Below are positions 8,130-16,362 of a stretch of DNA of 47,882 nucleotides, in pieces (the stretch's first letter is position 1; each line of letters begins with the position of its first letter). The translations under genes were made by a program, and so were the position numbers. Location of the stretch: NCBI GenBank assembly GCA_021153185.1, contig JAGKTY010000030.1:1-47882 (forward strand), read 5' to 3'. Under the pieces are notes generated by a model. That model made no database searches, was not told where the DNA came from, and worked only from the letters and a program-made list of their open reading frames with translations. This DNA comes from Lachnospiraceae bacterium. GTDB lineage: Bacteria > Bacillota > Clostridia > Lachnospirales > Lachnospiraceae.

Positions 8130-8915
8130 TTATTTTACATAGTTTGAAAGGCAGATTACATCCTCAAGCTTCCACTCTTTGGCAATCTGTTCAAATGTTC
8201 CGTCTTTTTCCATCTCAAATAATGTATTTTGTACCTGGTCGCGAAGCTCCTCATTTCCGAGCAGGAATCCAACGCCGTACTGCTCACTTGAGAGGTAATC
8301 GGCAAGAATTGTGTAAGCACCTTCCTCGCGCTCTGCAATCTGGTAGTTTGCAACACCGATATCCATGGCAACTGCATCGATTGCACCGGTCTCTAGATCC
8401 ATGAACGCCGTATTGTAATCCGCATACTGAATCAAATCGTTAAAGCTGTCAAGAAGTGCTGTGTTGTCCTCGCTCTCAAGCGCTGCAAGTGCAGAAGACT
8501 CTTTCTGGACTGCAACATTTTTGCCTGCAAGATCTGCCTGTGATGCAATCCCGCTGTCTGATGTGACAACGAATACCTGACTGTTATCTACATAAGGAAC
8601 AGACCATGTGTACTGTTCTTCTCTTCCCTCAATGGTGAAGCCATTCCAGATACAATCAATTGTACCGGAAGAAAGCTCCATATCCTTGCTATCCCAATCG
8701 ATTGGCTGTTTCACGAGCTCCCAGCCATTTCTTTTACAAACTTCCTCGGCAAGGCTTAAGTCAAATCCCACATATTCGCCATTGTCATCCATATAACCGT
8801 ATGGCGGGAATTCTGCATCAAAGCCTACTGTAAATGTTTTTTCCTTATTGCCGCAGCCCACAAGACAAGAAGCTGCCATACATACAACAAGAAGTGTTGA
8901 AATCAGTTTTTTCAT
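8130..8915 (-). CDS. Amino-acid ABC transporter substrate-binding lipoprotein
   Basis: 261 residues. A type II signal peptide ends in LVGC, so the protein is lipid-anchored outside the membrane. The mature part has the bacterial solute-binding family 3 pattern: TVGFDAEFPPYGYMDDNGEYVGFDLSLAEEV near the start, then DCIWNGFTI and MDLETGAIDAVAMDIGVANY. An amphipathic polar amino-acid ligand is likely; FPPYGY and the GFD element are shared with glutamine-, cystine- and arginine-binding members, so I do not name one. The ribosome site AAAGGAGAG is strong. The gap to the upstream lipoprotein gene is only 55 bases, with no clear terminator, so some read-through from the 16-9 kb operon is possible. 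Confidence 0.95.
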   Translation of the reverse strand: MKKLISTLLVVCMAASCLVGCGNKEKTFTVGFDAEFPPYGYMDDNGEYVGFDLSLAEEVCKRNGWELVKQPIDWDSKDMELSSGTIDCIWNGFTIEGREEQYTWSVPYVDNSQVFVVTSDSGIASQADLAGKNVAVQKESSALAALESEDNTALLDSFNDLIQYADYNTAFMDLETGAIDAVAMDIGVANYQIAEREEGAYTILADYLSSEQYGVGFLLGNEELRDQVQNTLFEMEKDGTFEQIAKEWKLEDVICLSNYVK

Positions 8916-8970
8916 AATTCTCTCCTTTTTTGCGCTACTAGTTTACTACACTAAAGTCGTAGCAATCGTA

Positions 8971-9351
8971 TCATTTTGCCTGCGCACTGTCAACAGAAAT
9001 ATCAATTCTGCCCTCCGCTTTATGCCCGGTCAGAATTACAATATAGCGTCCCTCTTTTTCGGGAGCGACATCAAATGTTTTGGAAACAAGAATATCTTCA
9101 TAAAAGATTTCGTTGTTATCAAGATCTACAACCTTAATCTCAACGCTTCCATCCTTCGTTTCTACAGCAAAATGAAGAACTTCTCCGTTTTTCAATTCAA
9201 ACTGGCATGTATCCTCCGAATTGAAATATTCATACTCGAGTGCAAAAATGCCATACACATTCGTGCGGCTTAAAATGTTGTCCTCTCCGCAGCCGCAAAG
9301 CAACATGCACACACACAGCAATATGATTGCCGGTTTCATTGTCCGTTTCAT
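8971..9351 (-). CDS. Small lipoprotein, last gene of the DUF5716/5717-type operon
   Basis: 126 residues. The signal peptide ends in the lipobox LLCGC, predicting a lipid anchor on the outer face of the membrane. The remaining ~100 residues are beta-rich, with alternating charged strands (GEVLHFAVETKDGSVEIKVV) and end in a strand-rich, Ig-like or C2-like pattern; I recognise no named family. Its ATG overlaps the TGA of the preceding gene (ATGA), which implies translational coupling and places it in the same unit. It could be the outer-surface partner of the membrane hairpin protein encoded just upstream. An internal ATG at 9339 is a less likely start. Confidence 0.85.
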   Translation of the reverse strand: MKRTMKPAIILLCVCMLLCGCGEDNILSRTNVYGIFALEYEYFNSEDTCQFELKNGEVLHFAVETKDGSVEIKVVDLDNNEIFYEDILVSKTFDVAPEKEGRYIVILTGHKAEGRIDISVDSAQAK

Positions 9352-10547
9352 CGTCCTTCTTTTTCCTCCCAGTCAGATACCATCTTTAGAATCTCATTGG
9401 CATACTGCGGATAATCTCCGACCAAATCTTTAATGATATTTTGCGCCCTCTGGGCATTTTGTGTACTATACTCAATCTGTCTCCTGATCTTCTGCCGTCT
9501 CATAATCAGGCTGTGACGGACCTCAACCATTTCCTTTGGCTCGTACAAAGCCTGTGCCTGCCGAAGCCACACAAACGGATCAAACAAATTGTATTTGCGA
9601 AGCATTCTGACAAGCTCCTGTTCATGGTAATCCAAGTTTTCTTCCGTCCGTATCATATGCTGCCTGATTTCTTTTTCTTTCAGATAGTTTTCCCATTCCT
9701 TCTCGAGCGTTGCAGCATTTGGCGTATCATATTTCAGATACAAAAAATCAAGCAGATTCGTATTATTTACATACCTGATTTTGACACGGTTTTGCAGCAA
9801 AATAATCTTGTTTAAATTCCCGGAAGCACTGTCTAATTCATGCAAGGTTTCCTGGTATTTTAAATACAGAATGGTCAATATAATCGCTGCCATGGCCGCC
9901 GTTAGAATATAACCAATCTTCGCCTCAAGCTCAAATCCAAACTGCAGCACAAGCAGCACCGATATACATGCAAACACAGCAAAAATACAAATTTGTGCCA
10001 TTCCCCTATAATTTGCAAGCCCTATTTTCGCTTCCTGTTTGCGATACATATAAGCCTGCTTTTGGGCTTCTAACTTTTGCAAATCGCTCCGCACAAGCTG
10101 CTGATACTCCTCTGCCTCTTTGATTTTTTGGATGACATCAACGGTTTCCTCACCAAGCTGATCTATTTTTTGAAACGTTCCATCCTTAAGCATCAGCTTT
10201 CTTTTTTTGAACGTATCATGGTCGGCGTTCAGGCTCCAAATGGCCTTTGCCTCTTCACAAACAACCGCCTTTGCATCTCCCGGAAGATTCTCAACACGCT
10301 CTATATCCTCAAGATATGCATTTACGGTTGCATATTCCTTCTGGTATTCATCCATGTGCTGTTGCGCCTCGTGGATCTGCTCCAAACAGCTTTCCACATA
10401 TGCAATTCTTTGCGCATCATCTGACATATCAAACTGCGCCCGGTCGAGCAGAATATCAGTTAGCTCCCGCTCATTTTCTGAAAGCTCCGGTTCCGCTTGC
10501 GGCCCGTTATTCTTTTTTCTGCGAAATAATGTTTGCCAAAATCCCAT
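9348..10547 (-). CDS. Coiled-coil protein with a central membrane hairpin
   Basis: 399 residues, no signal peptide. Residues ~25-180 are long charged helices with heptad character. Residues 183-203 and 211-229 are two close hydrophobic segments separated by FELEAK, forming a membrane hairpin. A second long helical region follows (~230-399). Both ends should therefore lie in the cytoplasm. The N-terminus has a basic patch (FRRKKNNG). There are no enzyme motifs. AGGAG stands 6 bases before the ATG, close to the TPR-like gene stop, and the end overlaps the lipoprotein start by 4 bases. The topology suits a membrane adaptor for the upstream cytoplasmic proteins; that role is inference. Confidence 0.85.
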   Translation of the reverse strand: MGFWQTLFRRKKNNGPQAEPELSENERELTDILLDRAQFDMSDDAQRIAYVESCLEQIHEAQQHMDEYQKEYATVNAYLEDIERVENLPGDAKAVVCEEAKAIWSLNADHDTFKKRKLMLKDGTFQKIDQLGEETVDVIQKIKEAEEYQQLVRSDLQKLEAQKQAYMYRKQEAKIGLANYRGMAQICIFAVFACISVLLVLQFGFELEAKIGYILTAAMAAIILTILYLKYQETLHELDSASGNLNKIILLQNRVKIRYVNNTNLLDFLYLKYDTPNAATLEKEWENYLKEKEIRQHMIRTEENLDYHEQELVRMLRKYNLFDPFVWLRQAQALYEPKEMVEVRHSLIMRRQKIRRQIEYSTQNAQRAQNIIKDLVGDYPQYANEILKMVSDWEEKEGR

Positions 10548-10556
10548 TTACAGCTC

Positions 10557-11399
10557 CTAAAAATTGGTATATCCCTGATATGCTTCCATAATCTGCCGGA
10601 TCATATCATCCACCTGTTCCTGATACAGCTCTCTTTTGCCTGCTTCTATCAAATTGTCCGCCTGCAAAAATTCTTCATGCACCGTTGTCTGTTCAAAAAG
10701 TTGTTTTGCCGAAACAAAGAGCTTTGTGAGTTCCCCCTGCACCCGGGCATCAATCTGCTCTGCCTCCAGCCAGCTTTCAAACTCCTTTTCAGTGAGCGCA
10801 AATTTCATACAGGCACATTCATCTACCAAATCTGTCGTATATCCTTTGAGCAAGTACGCTTCGTGAAACAGTGCTGCTGCCTGTTTATAGTAAAACAATG
10901 CCGCAAGCGCGCAGCCCATATTGTGATAAATATCTGCACGAAGTGCATCGGAAAGCGGTTCCTTTTCACCCCGCTCTAACAAAATCCGCTGATAACCCTC
11001 CAGTGCGACCATATATTGCTTATTTTTGAAAAACTGATCTGCCTGCGTCTTTTTGCGCTGCCATGTATCAAGTGTCTCATACACTTCAATCCGTTGGCAG
11101 ATTGCACGAATCTCCGTTTCTGGGCGATATGCCACAGCCGAGAGAATCGCGTATGCAAATGTATGAACCGCACGATTAAAATGCGCATATTGATAGAGCT
11201 GCTTCGATAGCTCACTCATGCCGCACTGCGTATCAATCCATGCAATCAAATTGTCATCCATCAGACTCTCATCAAGAAGTCCCGCATACTCACATAGAAA
11301 ATAACACAGTTCTTCCATGGAGTAGATGCGAAGCCGTGCCTGGCTGATATAGTATGGTTTTTTTGCAAGGTTTCCCACGCAAAATTTTAGCTTACTCAT
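10557..11399 (-). CDS. TPR-like helical repeat protein
   Basis: 280 residues, soluble and almost wholly helical. A TPR-like stretch is visible at about 115-190: DQFFKNKQYMVALEGYQRIL, then IYHNMGCALAALFYYKQAAALFHEAYLL, with the small/large residue spacing of tetratricopeptide repeats. The N-terminus (LKFCVGNLAKKPYYI) is distinctive. The ATG overlaps the end of the Hsp70-like gene by 8 bases. TPR proteins commonly bind chaperones of the Hsp70 type, so a partnership with the gene upstream is plausible but inferred. I cannot assign a named family. Confidence 0.82.
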   Translation of the reverse strand: MSKLKFCVGNLAKKPYYISQARLRIYSMEELCYFLCEYAGLLDESLMDDNLIAWIDTQCGMSELSKQLYQYAHFNRAVHTFAYAILSAVAYRPETEIRAICQRIEVYETLDTWQRKKTQADQFFKNKQYMVALEGYQRILLERGEKEPLSDALRADIYHNMGCALAALFYYKQAAALFHEAYLLKGYTTDLVDECACMKFALTEKEFESWLEAEQIDARVQGELTKLFVSAKQLFEQTTVHEEFLQADNLIEAGKRELYQEQVDDMIRQIMEAYQGYTNF

Positions 11400-12699
11400 C
11401 CTCTTCTCCTATCGCAATCTGTTTCACCCACTTCTGGTCAATTGGTGCAAAAAACGCTCCAAAACCAAGATCCGTTATTTCTATCGACACAACCGACGGT
11501 GCTTCCATAAACACCTTCATGCGCAATCTCGTGCTGCTCATTGGGCGTCCCTTTAATTCCGCCAATTCCACCGTCACGCTTCTAACATTGCCTCCCATAA
11601 CCGGTGTGATGATAAACTCTACTTCATTTCCCTCTACAAGGATAAAATCCTTCTCATATGCAGCCTCATGCCAGGCGGTTCCCGCATCTAATACCGGTTC
11701 ATAAACGACTTCATCACCATTTAACACACGAAGGCCGATGTTGGCCTGTAATTTTTCTTTGCCGAGAAGCACATATTCTGAAGAGATTGCACTTGGGCTG
11801 ATCCGTTCCGCAGCAGCCAGTGCGGCGCCTCTGCTGTACAGATTATCTCCGCCAAACACTTTCTTGTCCCTGCACAAAAAGCCGAGCGATTTCTGATACC
11901 ACTCTCCTTCAAATCCCGAGCCGACCAAATAGATGCTTTTAATCTGTTCATCCGCAAACGACTGACCAAGCAGTTTCAGAAGTGCCTGGTCGAGATTATC
12001 ATAATACGCATCTTTTTGTGCCTGCAGAATATCCTCTTCCGGTTTCCTGATTCCGCTGTGCTCCATGCGCGCAATTTTGGTGACGATCGGTTTTGTTTTG
12101 CGGTTCATGGTGACACGGTAAGAGGTCATAAACGTATCTGTAAAATCAAACAGACAGACTTCATTCGATATGAGCTGCAGAGGCTGGTGAATCAAATAAA
12201 AGAATGCACTTTCCTCATGATTTTGGTAAAAAATCCGATCCTGCGCAATCTTGAGCATCCCAGCCGCTTCCTTGAGCGCCGCCAAAAACGTCTGGTCAAT
12301 CGTGGACATCGTAATCACAAGTGCCTCTATCTGTTTACCGCCGAGCACAAAACCCATTGGCGCAAAGCTTTTTTTGATAAAAAGTCCCAGCAGCTCTGCT
12401 GACGTATAATCCCTTGTCTCCGCACCATCCGACACATGAATCGTGTCGCCACGCATGACCTTTTCATATAGATTGGTGATTTCGATTCCATCACCGCTTG
12501 TCACACACGAAATCGCTTCTTCTCCCACAAACCACTGGTTTACACCCTTGCGTTTTGCAAGGCGCAGTGGCATATTATAAAGCTCCTTATCCGTTCGGAA
12601 ATTAAAGGTCTCCGGTTTGTAGCTTCCAAGCTGCATATAACTGATTTGAATAAAATCCCGACTTAAATCATATCCCAAAACAAGCCTATTATCTGACAT
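11392..12699 (-). CDS. Hsp70/actin-fold ATPase-like protein (DUF5716-type)
   Basis: 435 residues from ATG 12699, which has AGGAGA 6 bases upstream; that site overlaps the stop codon of the preceding gene. The Hsp70/actin nucleotide fold is visible: a phosphate-1-like start VLGYDLSRDFIQIS, a phosphate-2-like VCLFDFTDTFMTSY (~185), an adenosine motif IYLVGSGFEG, and the closing NLYSRGAALAA, which matches the DnaK element before its substrate domain. The last ~110 residues are beta-rich, as in a chaperone substrate domain. Canonical loops are altered (DLSRD in place of DLGTT), so ATP hydrolysis is uncertain. I recall this family as DUF5716, of unknown function. Neighbours suggest a complex with the DUF5717-type scaffold and the TPR-like protein. 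Confidence 0.85.
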   Translation of the reverse strand: MSDNRLVLGYDLSRDFIQISYMQLGSYKPETFNFRTDKELYNMPLRLAKRKGVNQWFVGEEAISCVTSGDGIEITNLYEKVMRGDTIHVSDGAETRDYTSAELLGLFIKKSFAPMGFVLGGKQIEALVITMSTIDQTFLAALKEAAGMLKIAQDRIFYQNHEESAFFYLIHQPLQLISNEVCLFDFTDTFMTSYRVTMNRKTKPIVTKIARMEHSGIRKPEEDILQAQKDAYYDNLDQALLKLLGQSFADEQIKSIYLVGSGFEGEWYQKSLGFLCRDKKVFGGDNLYSRGAALAAAERISPSAISSEYVLLGKEKLQANIGLRVLNGDEVVYEPVLDAGTAWHEAAYEKDFILVEGNEVEFIITPVMGGNVRSVTVELAELKGRPMSSTRLRMKVFMEAPSVVSIEITDLGFGAFFAPIDQKWVKQIAIGEEDE

Positions 12700-12709
12700 T
12701 GTCTCTCTC

Positions 12710-15700
12710 CTAGCGAATTTCAAAAATCTGTTTTGTCATAAATGACTGACGCACATACTCATAGGATACCTCCCGTAGCGTTGCATCCTCTGATAAATCT
12801 TTGCACTGCAAAATCTGATTGATCATCTTAAGGCGTCCCAAAGCCGCCTCTTCCCGTTCGGCACCTGAGACAATTTTACTTTCTACCACATTTTCTTCTT
12901 CTCCCTCTGAAATGTAGTAGGATAGCTGTTGTGTTTCAAATAAATCAAAGCCTTCGCAATAATACCCATCATACAATTCTTTCATTTCCTTCACCTGATA
13001 GCTCTGCGTATCACTTAAGAAATCTCCAATCATATAATGAATCTGCACCTTCGTTCCCGGAGCCGTTTGGTATTCCACATAGGTCTTGTCCCCGCGCGGA
13101 ATAATTCCCGGAATCATGTTGGCAAATTTCTGAAAGAACGGGAAATAGTATCCCATATGTACAAGCTCATTTAAATAACTCTGCAAATGCTTTTGTTCCT
13201 GCAGGCTAATCTGTCCCTGTTGTTCTGCAAGGAAATAGACTGCTGCAATTTTACAGATGAGTGGAAGCTTCTTTTGCTCTAACATCACCGCAAAAATACT
13301 CCGGTCAATCACCTGTCCCTTCGAAAAGTATTGATGTGCGTTGTTTTGTAAATATTCCCTAACGATGTCCGGATTGTGCTCCTGCGCATAGTAGTCGAGG
13401 AAAATCTCCTGTCTGTTTGAAACATAAGCGCCGCTATACAGAGACTGCACAATGATTTTGGCGGCGATTTTCAAACTCGGAAGGTTGCGGATTTTGGCTT
13501 CCTTCCAAATCGTCTGCATCGACTTGACACTTCCCTCATATTCATCCACCAGGAATGTGACAACGGCATCATCCGCCTTTCCCGACTTCAAAATGTAGTT
13601 AGCAATTGCTAACAAATCAGTCATGTCATCTCTCTGGTTTTTCATCAAATATGTAAAGATGGCACTTAAACAGCGGACAGAAACCTTTTCAAACCCATAT
13701 TTGCGGATGAGATATGCAGCCTTGGCATCCTTTTCCCTGAGTATCAGATATTTGATGTACTGTGCGCGCTGCGCTGCTGTCATCCCCTCCTGATCGACGA
13801 TATCCAAAAACGAATCGAGCGCTGAAAACATATTGTTGTCGTAATAGTGCTGCATCATTTGACACCCGATATGCTGTCTGTAGCTTCGTGCAAACTGTTC
13901 ATCCCGATACACATCCAAAAAATAATCCATCTGCGCACTCGACACACGGTTCATCTCCTCATGCGTACGCACGAAAAAGAGTGCAAAGCCCGGATAATTG
14001 TCCAGATGCCTGTCAATCAGCTCCGCAACCTTAGTCTTATGGAAAAGTTTGCGGATGCTAATCCGATTGTCCCCAAGGAACCGGTTTCCCTGTTCATCTT
14101 CCAAAAGCACCGCATATTCATTATCAAATATATTGACGTAAGCATGTTTATCAGAGATTGGCACCTTGCGTTCACTTGCGACCTTTTGCTCAATCAAAAC
14201 GATGTATTTCATGTTTGGAACATGCACTGTAATCTTATGTGAAAACAGTACATCCGCCATATGGATTACAAGACTTTTGTCCGTAACAAATTCCTCCAAA
14301 TAGAATTCGTAAAGGTATGCCAAATCATCCGACACGTGGGACTGCAGCAGCTGTTTTCTGGAAAATTCGCGGATTGACTGTTCGTAGGTACTATAAATAT
14401 CCGGAATTTCCTCACGGTGCTGTACAATCATATGATATAAGTATGCCGTATGAACATAATCCAAATCACAGCGGTAAGAGAAATACAACAGAATAATACG
14501 CGGAACAAGCGAATCGTCATCGAGGTCACGCGACATCATATAGTATTCATAAAGACTTGTGATACGAAGTTCTCTCTCAACAGCCAACGCATAATAACGG
14601 TAGGCTGTCTCATCCGTTCTGCGTGCCTTTATGAGCATCGTACAGACAGCCTGCAATGCTTCATCGTCCTGCTTTTCGTGATAAACCAATAAAAGTTCTC
14701 TGTTAAGAAGCTTTGAAAATGATTTCTCCTGCGTGCAAAGCTCCATATATCTAGCATACACAGCACCCTTAAGCAGCCCGTGTTTTCTTGCAAAACACAT
14801 CGTCTGCATGCAAAAATCATCAAGCTCCTGCATGTATTTCGTCTCTTTTTGATAAATTGAGAGCACATCATAATAAAGCAGCGGACTTTTCACACCTAGC
14901 TGATGTGCTTTTTTAAGTGCCTGATAAAATGCGCCTGTCTCCTGCTCAGAAAACACATGCATTTGCCCAAGTGCATGAAGGGAAAACACCTGTCTTGGAT
15001 ACATTTCCGTCAGTCGTCTCATATCCTCAATACACGCCTCCCGCTCCCCCTCATTTTCAGAAAGCAGATATCCCATATATGTACGCATAATAACCAAATT
15101 GCGGTCGCTGCCGGATAAATTTCTCCGGTCCGGTGTTATATTCTCCCGCTCCATTTCTTCATCAATATGGCGCAAGATCCATTTTGATTCATTGGCATGT
15201 CCCTTGCAAAACAGAAGGATTGTCTGGAACATTTTGGGAATGAGTGCATTGTTATCCAGATTGCTGAGCTGGTTAATCACCTGCTCCGCTGCCTCCTCAA
15301 AGCCGCTTCTTGAAAGTCTGCCTGTACGTCTCTGAACGTAAAGCTGTTCCATTTGGGCAAGCATTTTGTAGTAATCATGCCGTTTGATGGCTGAAATTCC
15401 ACCGGTTCTTGTCCGGTTCACCCTTATCAGATAGGTGATTGTCTCGTCACCATATGCCACTTCAATCGTGGCCTCCTGATGCAGTGCACTGATTCGTTCA
15501 GGCTTTATCACGAACCCAATCTCAAGCTGATTGCCTGCAAAATCATCGTCGGTATACTCTTCCCGTAAAAGCGATACAAACGGCTGATTTGACTTCACAC
15601 GGATATGCGTATATCCCCATCCTTCTCTGGTCAGCTTAAAGCTGTACCGCTCTTCGATGACGCCATGTATTTCAAGCGGCTGCGAAATGATCGAAAGTGT

Positions 15701-16255
15701 AATCGGATACTTTTTCCCTGTTTTAATCAGGAACTCTTCCACACAACGTTTTTTGTTTTGTCCGCCTGCAAGCCCTCTGTAAACCTCCAGATACGCCTGG
15801 TCATTGCTTTCAAAAATACTCGAAAAATATGGATCAAAAAACAGTTCTGTCGCCTCGTCAAAGTGCATACGCGCCAGATTCACGAAATGAAACAGCCCCT
15901 TGATTTCACCGATGCTGCTCTGTAGCATCGCATTTTTCACTGTCACATAAAACGGCAGACTAAACTCACCAATTTCCGTCACAAGATAGAACTTTCCATT
16001 TACCTCATCTCCATCGGTCAGTCCTGTACTGTCAAAGAAATAAGACAATGTGATTTTCTCTCCCTCAAATTCACTTTCCACACATCGCATTCGTGTGTGC
16101 GTGGAGTGAAATAAGCCGGACACGCTATGGGCAGGCTCAACAACAAATGTGAGACTGCCCTGACTGTTTTCTCCTTCACGTACTACGATTTCCAATTTTT
16201 CTGTCGGATAAATCAGTGTATATTTACTTAATTGTTCTCTGTTTGTCCGCATCAT
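12710..16255 (-). CDS. Very large cytoplasmic scaffold protein (DUF5717-type)
   Basis: About 1181 residues from ATG 16255 (ATGATG doublet). An in-frame GTG at 16288 is possible; neither start has an ideal ribosome site. There is no signal peptide or membrane helix. Residues ~1-300 form two beta-sandwich-like segments, each ending in a strand such as EFSLPFYVTVKN or TITYLIRVNRT. Residues ~320-1050 are a long series of helical pairs resembling TPR/HEAT repeats (for example QVFSLHALGQMHVFSEQETG). The last ~130 residues are mixed and include a beta segment. I recall the family as DUF5717, restricted to Clostridia and of unknown function. It leads the five-gene operon, consistent with a platform that recruits the Hsp70-like protein encoded immediately downstream. 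Confidence 0.88.
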   Translation of the reverse strand: MMRTNREQLSKYTLIYPTEKLEIVVREGENSQGSLTFVVEPAHSVSGLFHSTHTRMRCVESEFEGEKITLSYFFDSTGLTDGDEVNGKFYLVTEIGEFSLPFYVTVKNAMLQSSIGEIKGLFHFVNLARMHFDEATELFFDPYFSSIFESNDQAYLEVYRGLAGGQNKKRCVEEFLIKTGKKYPITLSIISQPLEIHGVIEERYSFKLTREGWGYTHIRVKSNQPFVSLLREEYTDDDFAGNQLEIGFVIKPERISALHQEATIEVAYGDETITYLIRVNRTRTGGISAIKRHDYYKMLAQMEQLYVQRRTGRLSRSGFEEAAEQVINQLSNLDNNALIPKMFQTILLFCKGHANESKWILRHIDEEMERENITPDRRNLSGSDRNLVIMRTYMGYLLSENEGEREACIEDMRRLTEMYPRQVFSLHALGQMHVFSEQETGAFYQALKKAHQLGVKSPLLYYDVLSIYQKETKYMQELDDFCMQTMCFARKHGLLKGAVYARYMELCTQEKSFSKLLNRELLLVYHEKQDDEALQAVCTMLIKARRTDETAYRYYALAVERELRITSLYEYYMMSRDLDDDSLVPRIILLYFSYRCDLDYVHTAYLYHMIVQHREEIPDIYSTYEQSIREFSRKQLLQSHVSDDLAYLYEFYLEEFVTDKSLVIHMADVLFSHKITVHVPNMKYIVLIEQKVASERKVPISDKHAYVNIFDNEYAVLLEDEQGNRFLGDNRISIRKLFHKTKVAELIDRHLDNYPGFALFFVRTHEEMNRVSSAQMDYFLDVYRDEQFARSYRQHIGCQMMQHYYDNNMFSALDSFLDIVDQEGMTAAQRAQYIKYLILREKDAKAAYLIRKYGFEKVSVRCLSAIFTYLMKNQRDDMTDLLAIANYILKSGKADDAVVTFLVDEYEGSVKSMQTIWKEAKIRNLPSLKIAAKIIVQSLYSGAYVSNRQEIFLDYYAQEHNPDIVREYLQNNAHQYFSKGQVIDRSIFAVMLEQKKLPLICKIAAVYFLAEQQGQISLQEQKHLQSYLNELVHMGYYFPFFQKFANMIPGIIPRGDKTYVEYQTAPGTKVQIHYMIGDFLSDTQSYQVKEMKELYDGYYCEGFDLFETQQLSYYISEGEEENVVESKIVSGAEREEAALGRLKMINQILQCKDLSEDATLREVSYEYVRQSFMTKQIFEIR

Positions 16256-16315
16256 ACATAAACGCCGCCTTAACTTGTCTTTTCGCACTTTCCAAAAGAA
16301 AGCCCATGTTATTTC

Positions 16316-16324
16316 ATTATAACA
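16316..16324 (-). promoter_or_regulatory. Extended -10 promoter of the DUF5717-type operon
   Basis: The minus strand reads TGTTATAAT, a perfect extended -10 (TGnTATAAT), at 16324-16316, about 61 bases before ATG 16255. The -35 region is weak (TTACGC at an 18-base spacer). The -10 lies inside an ATGTTAT/ATAACAT inverted repeat. Confidence 0.65.
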
Positions 16325-16362
16325 TAGAATCCTGTTTTGGGCGTAATTTTTTTCGAAAAATG

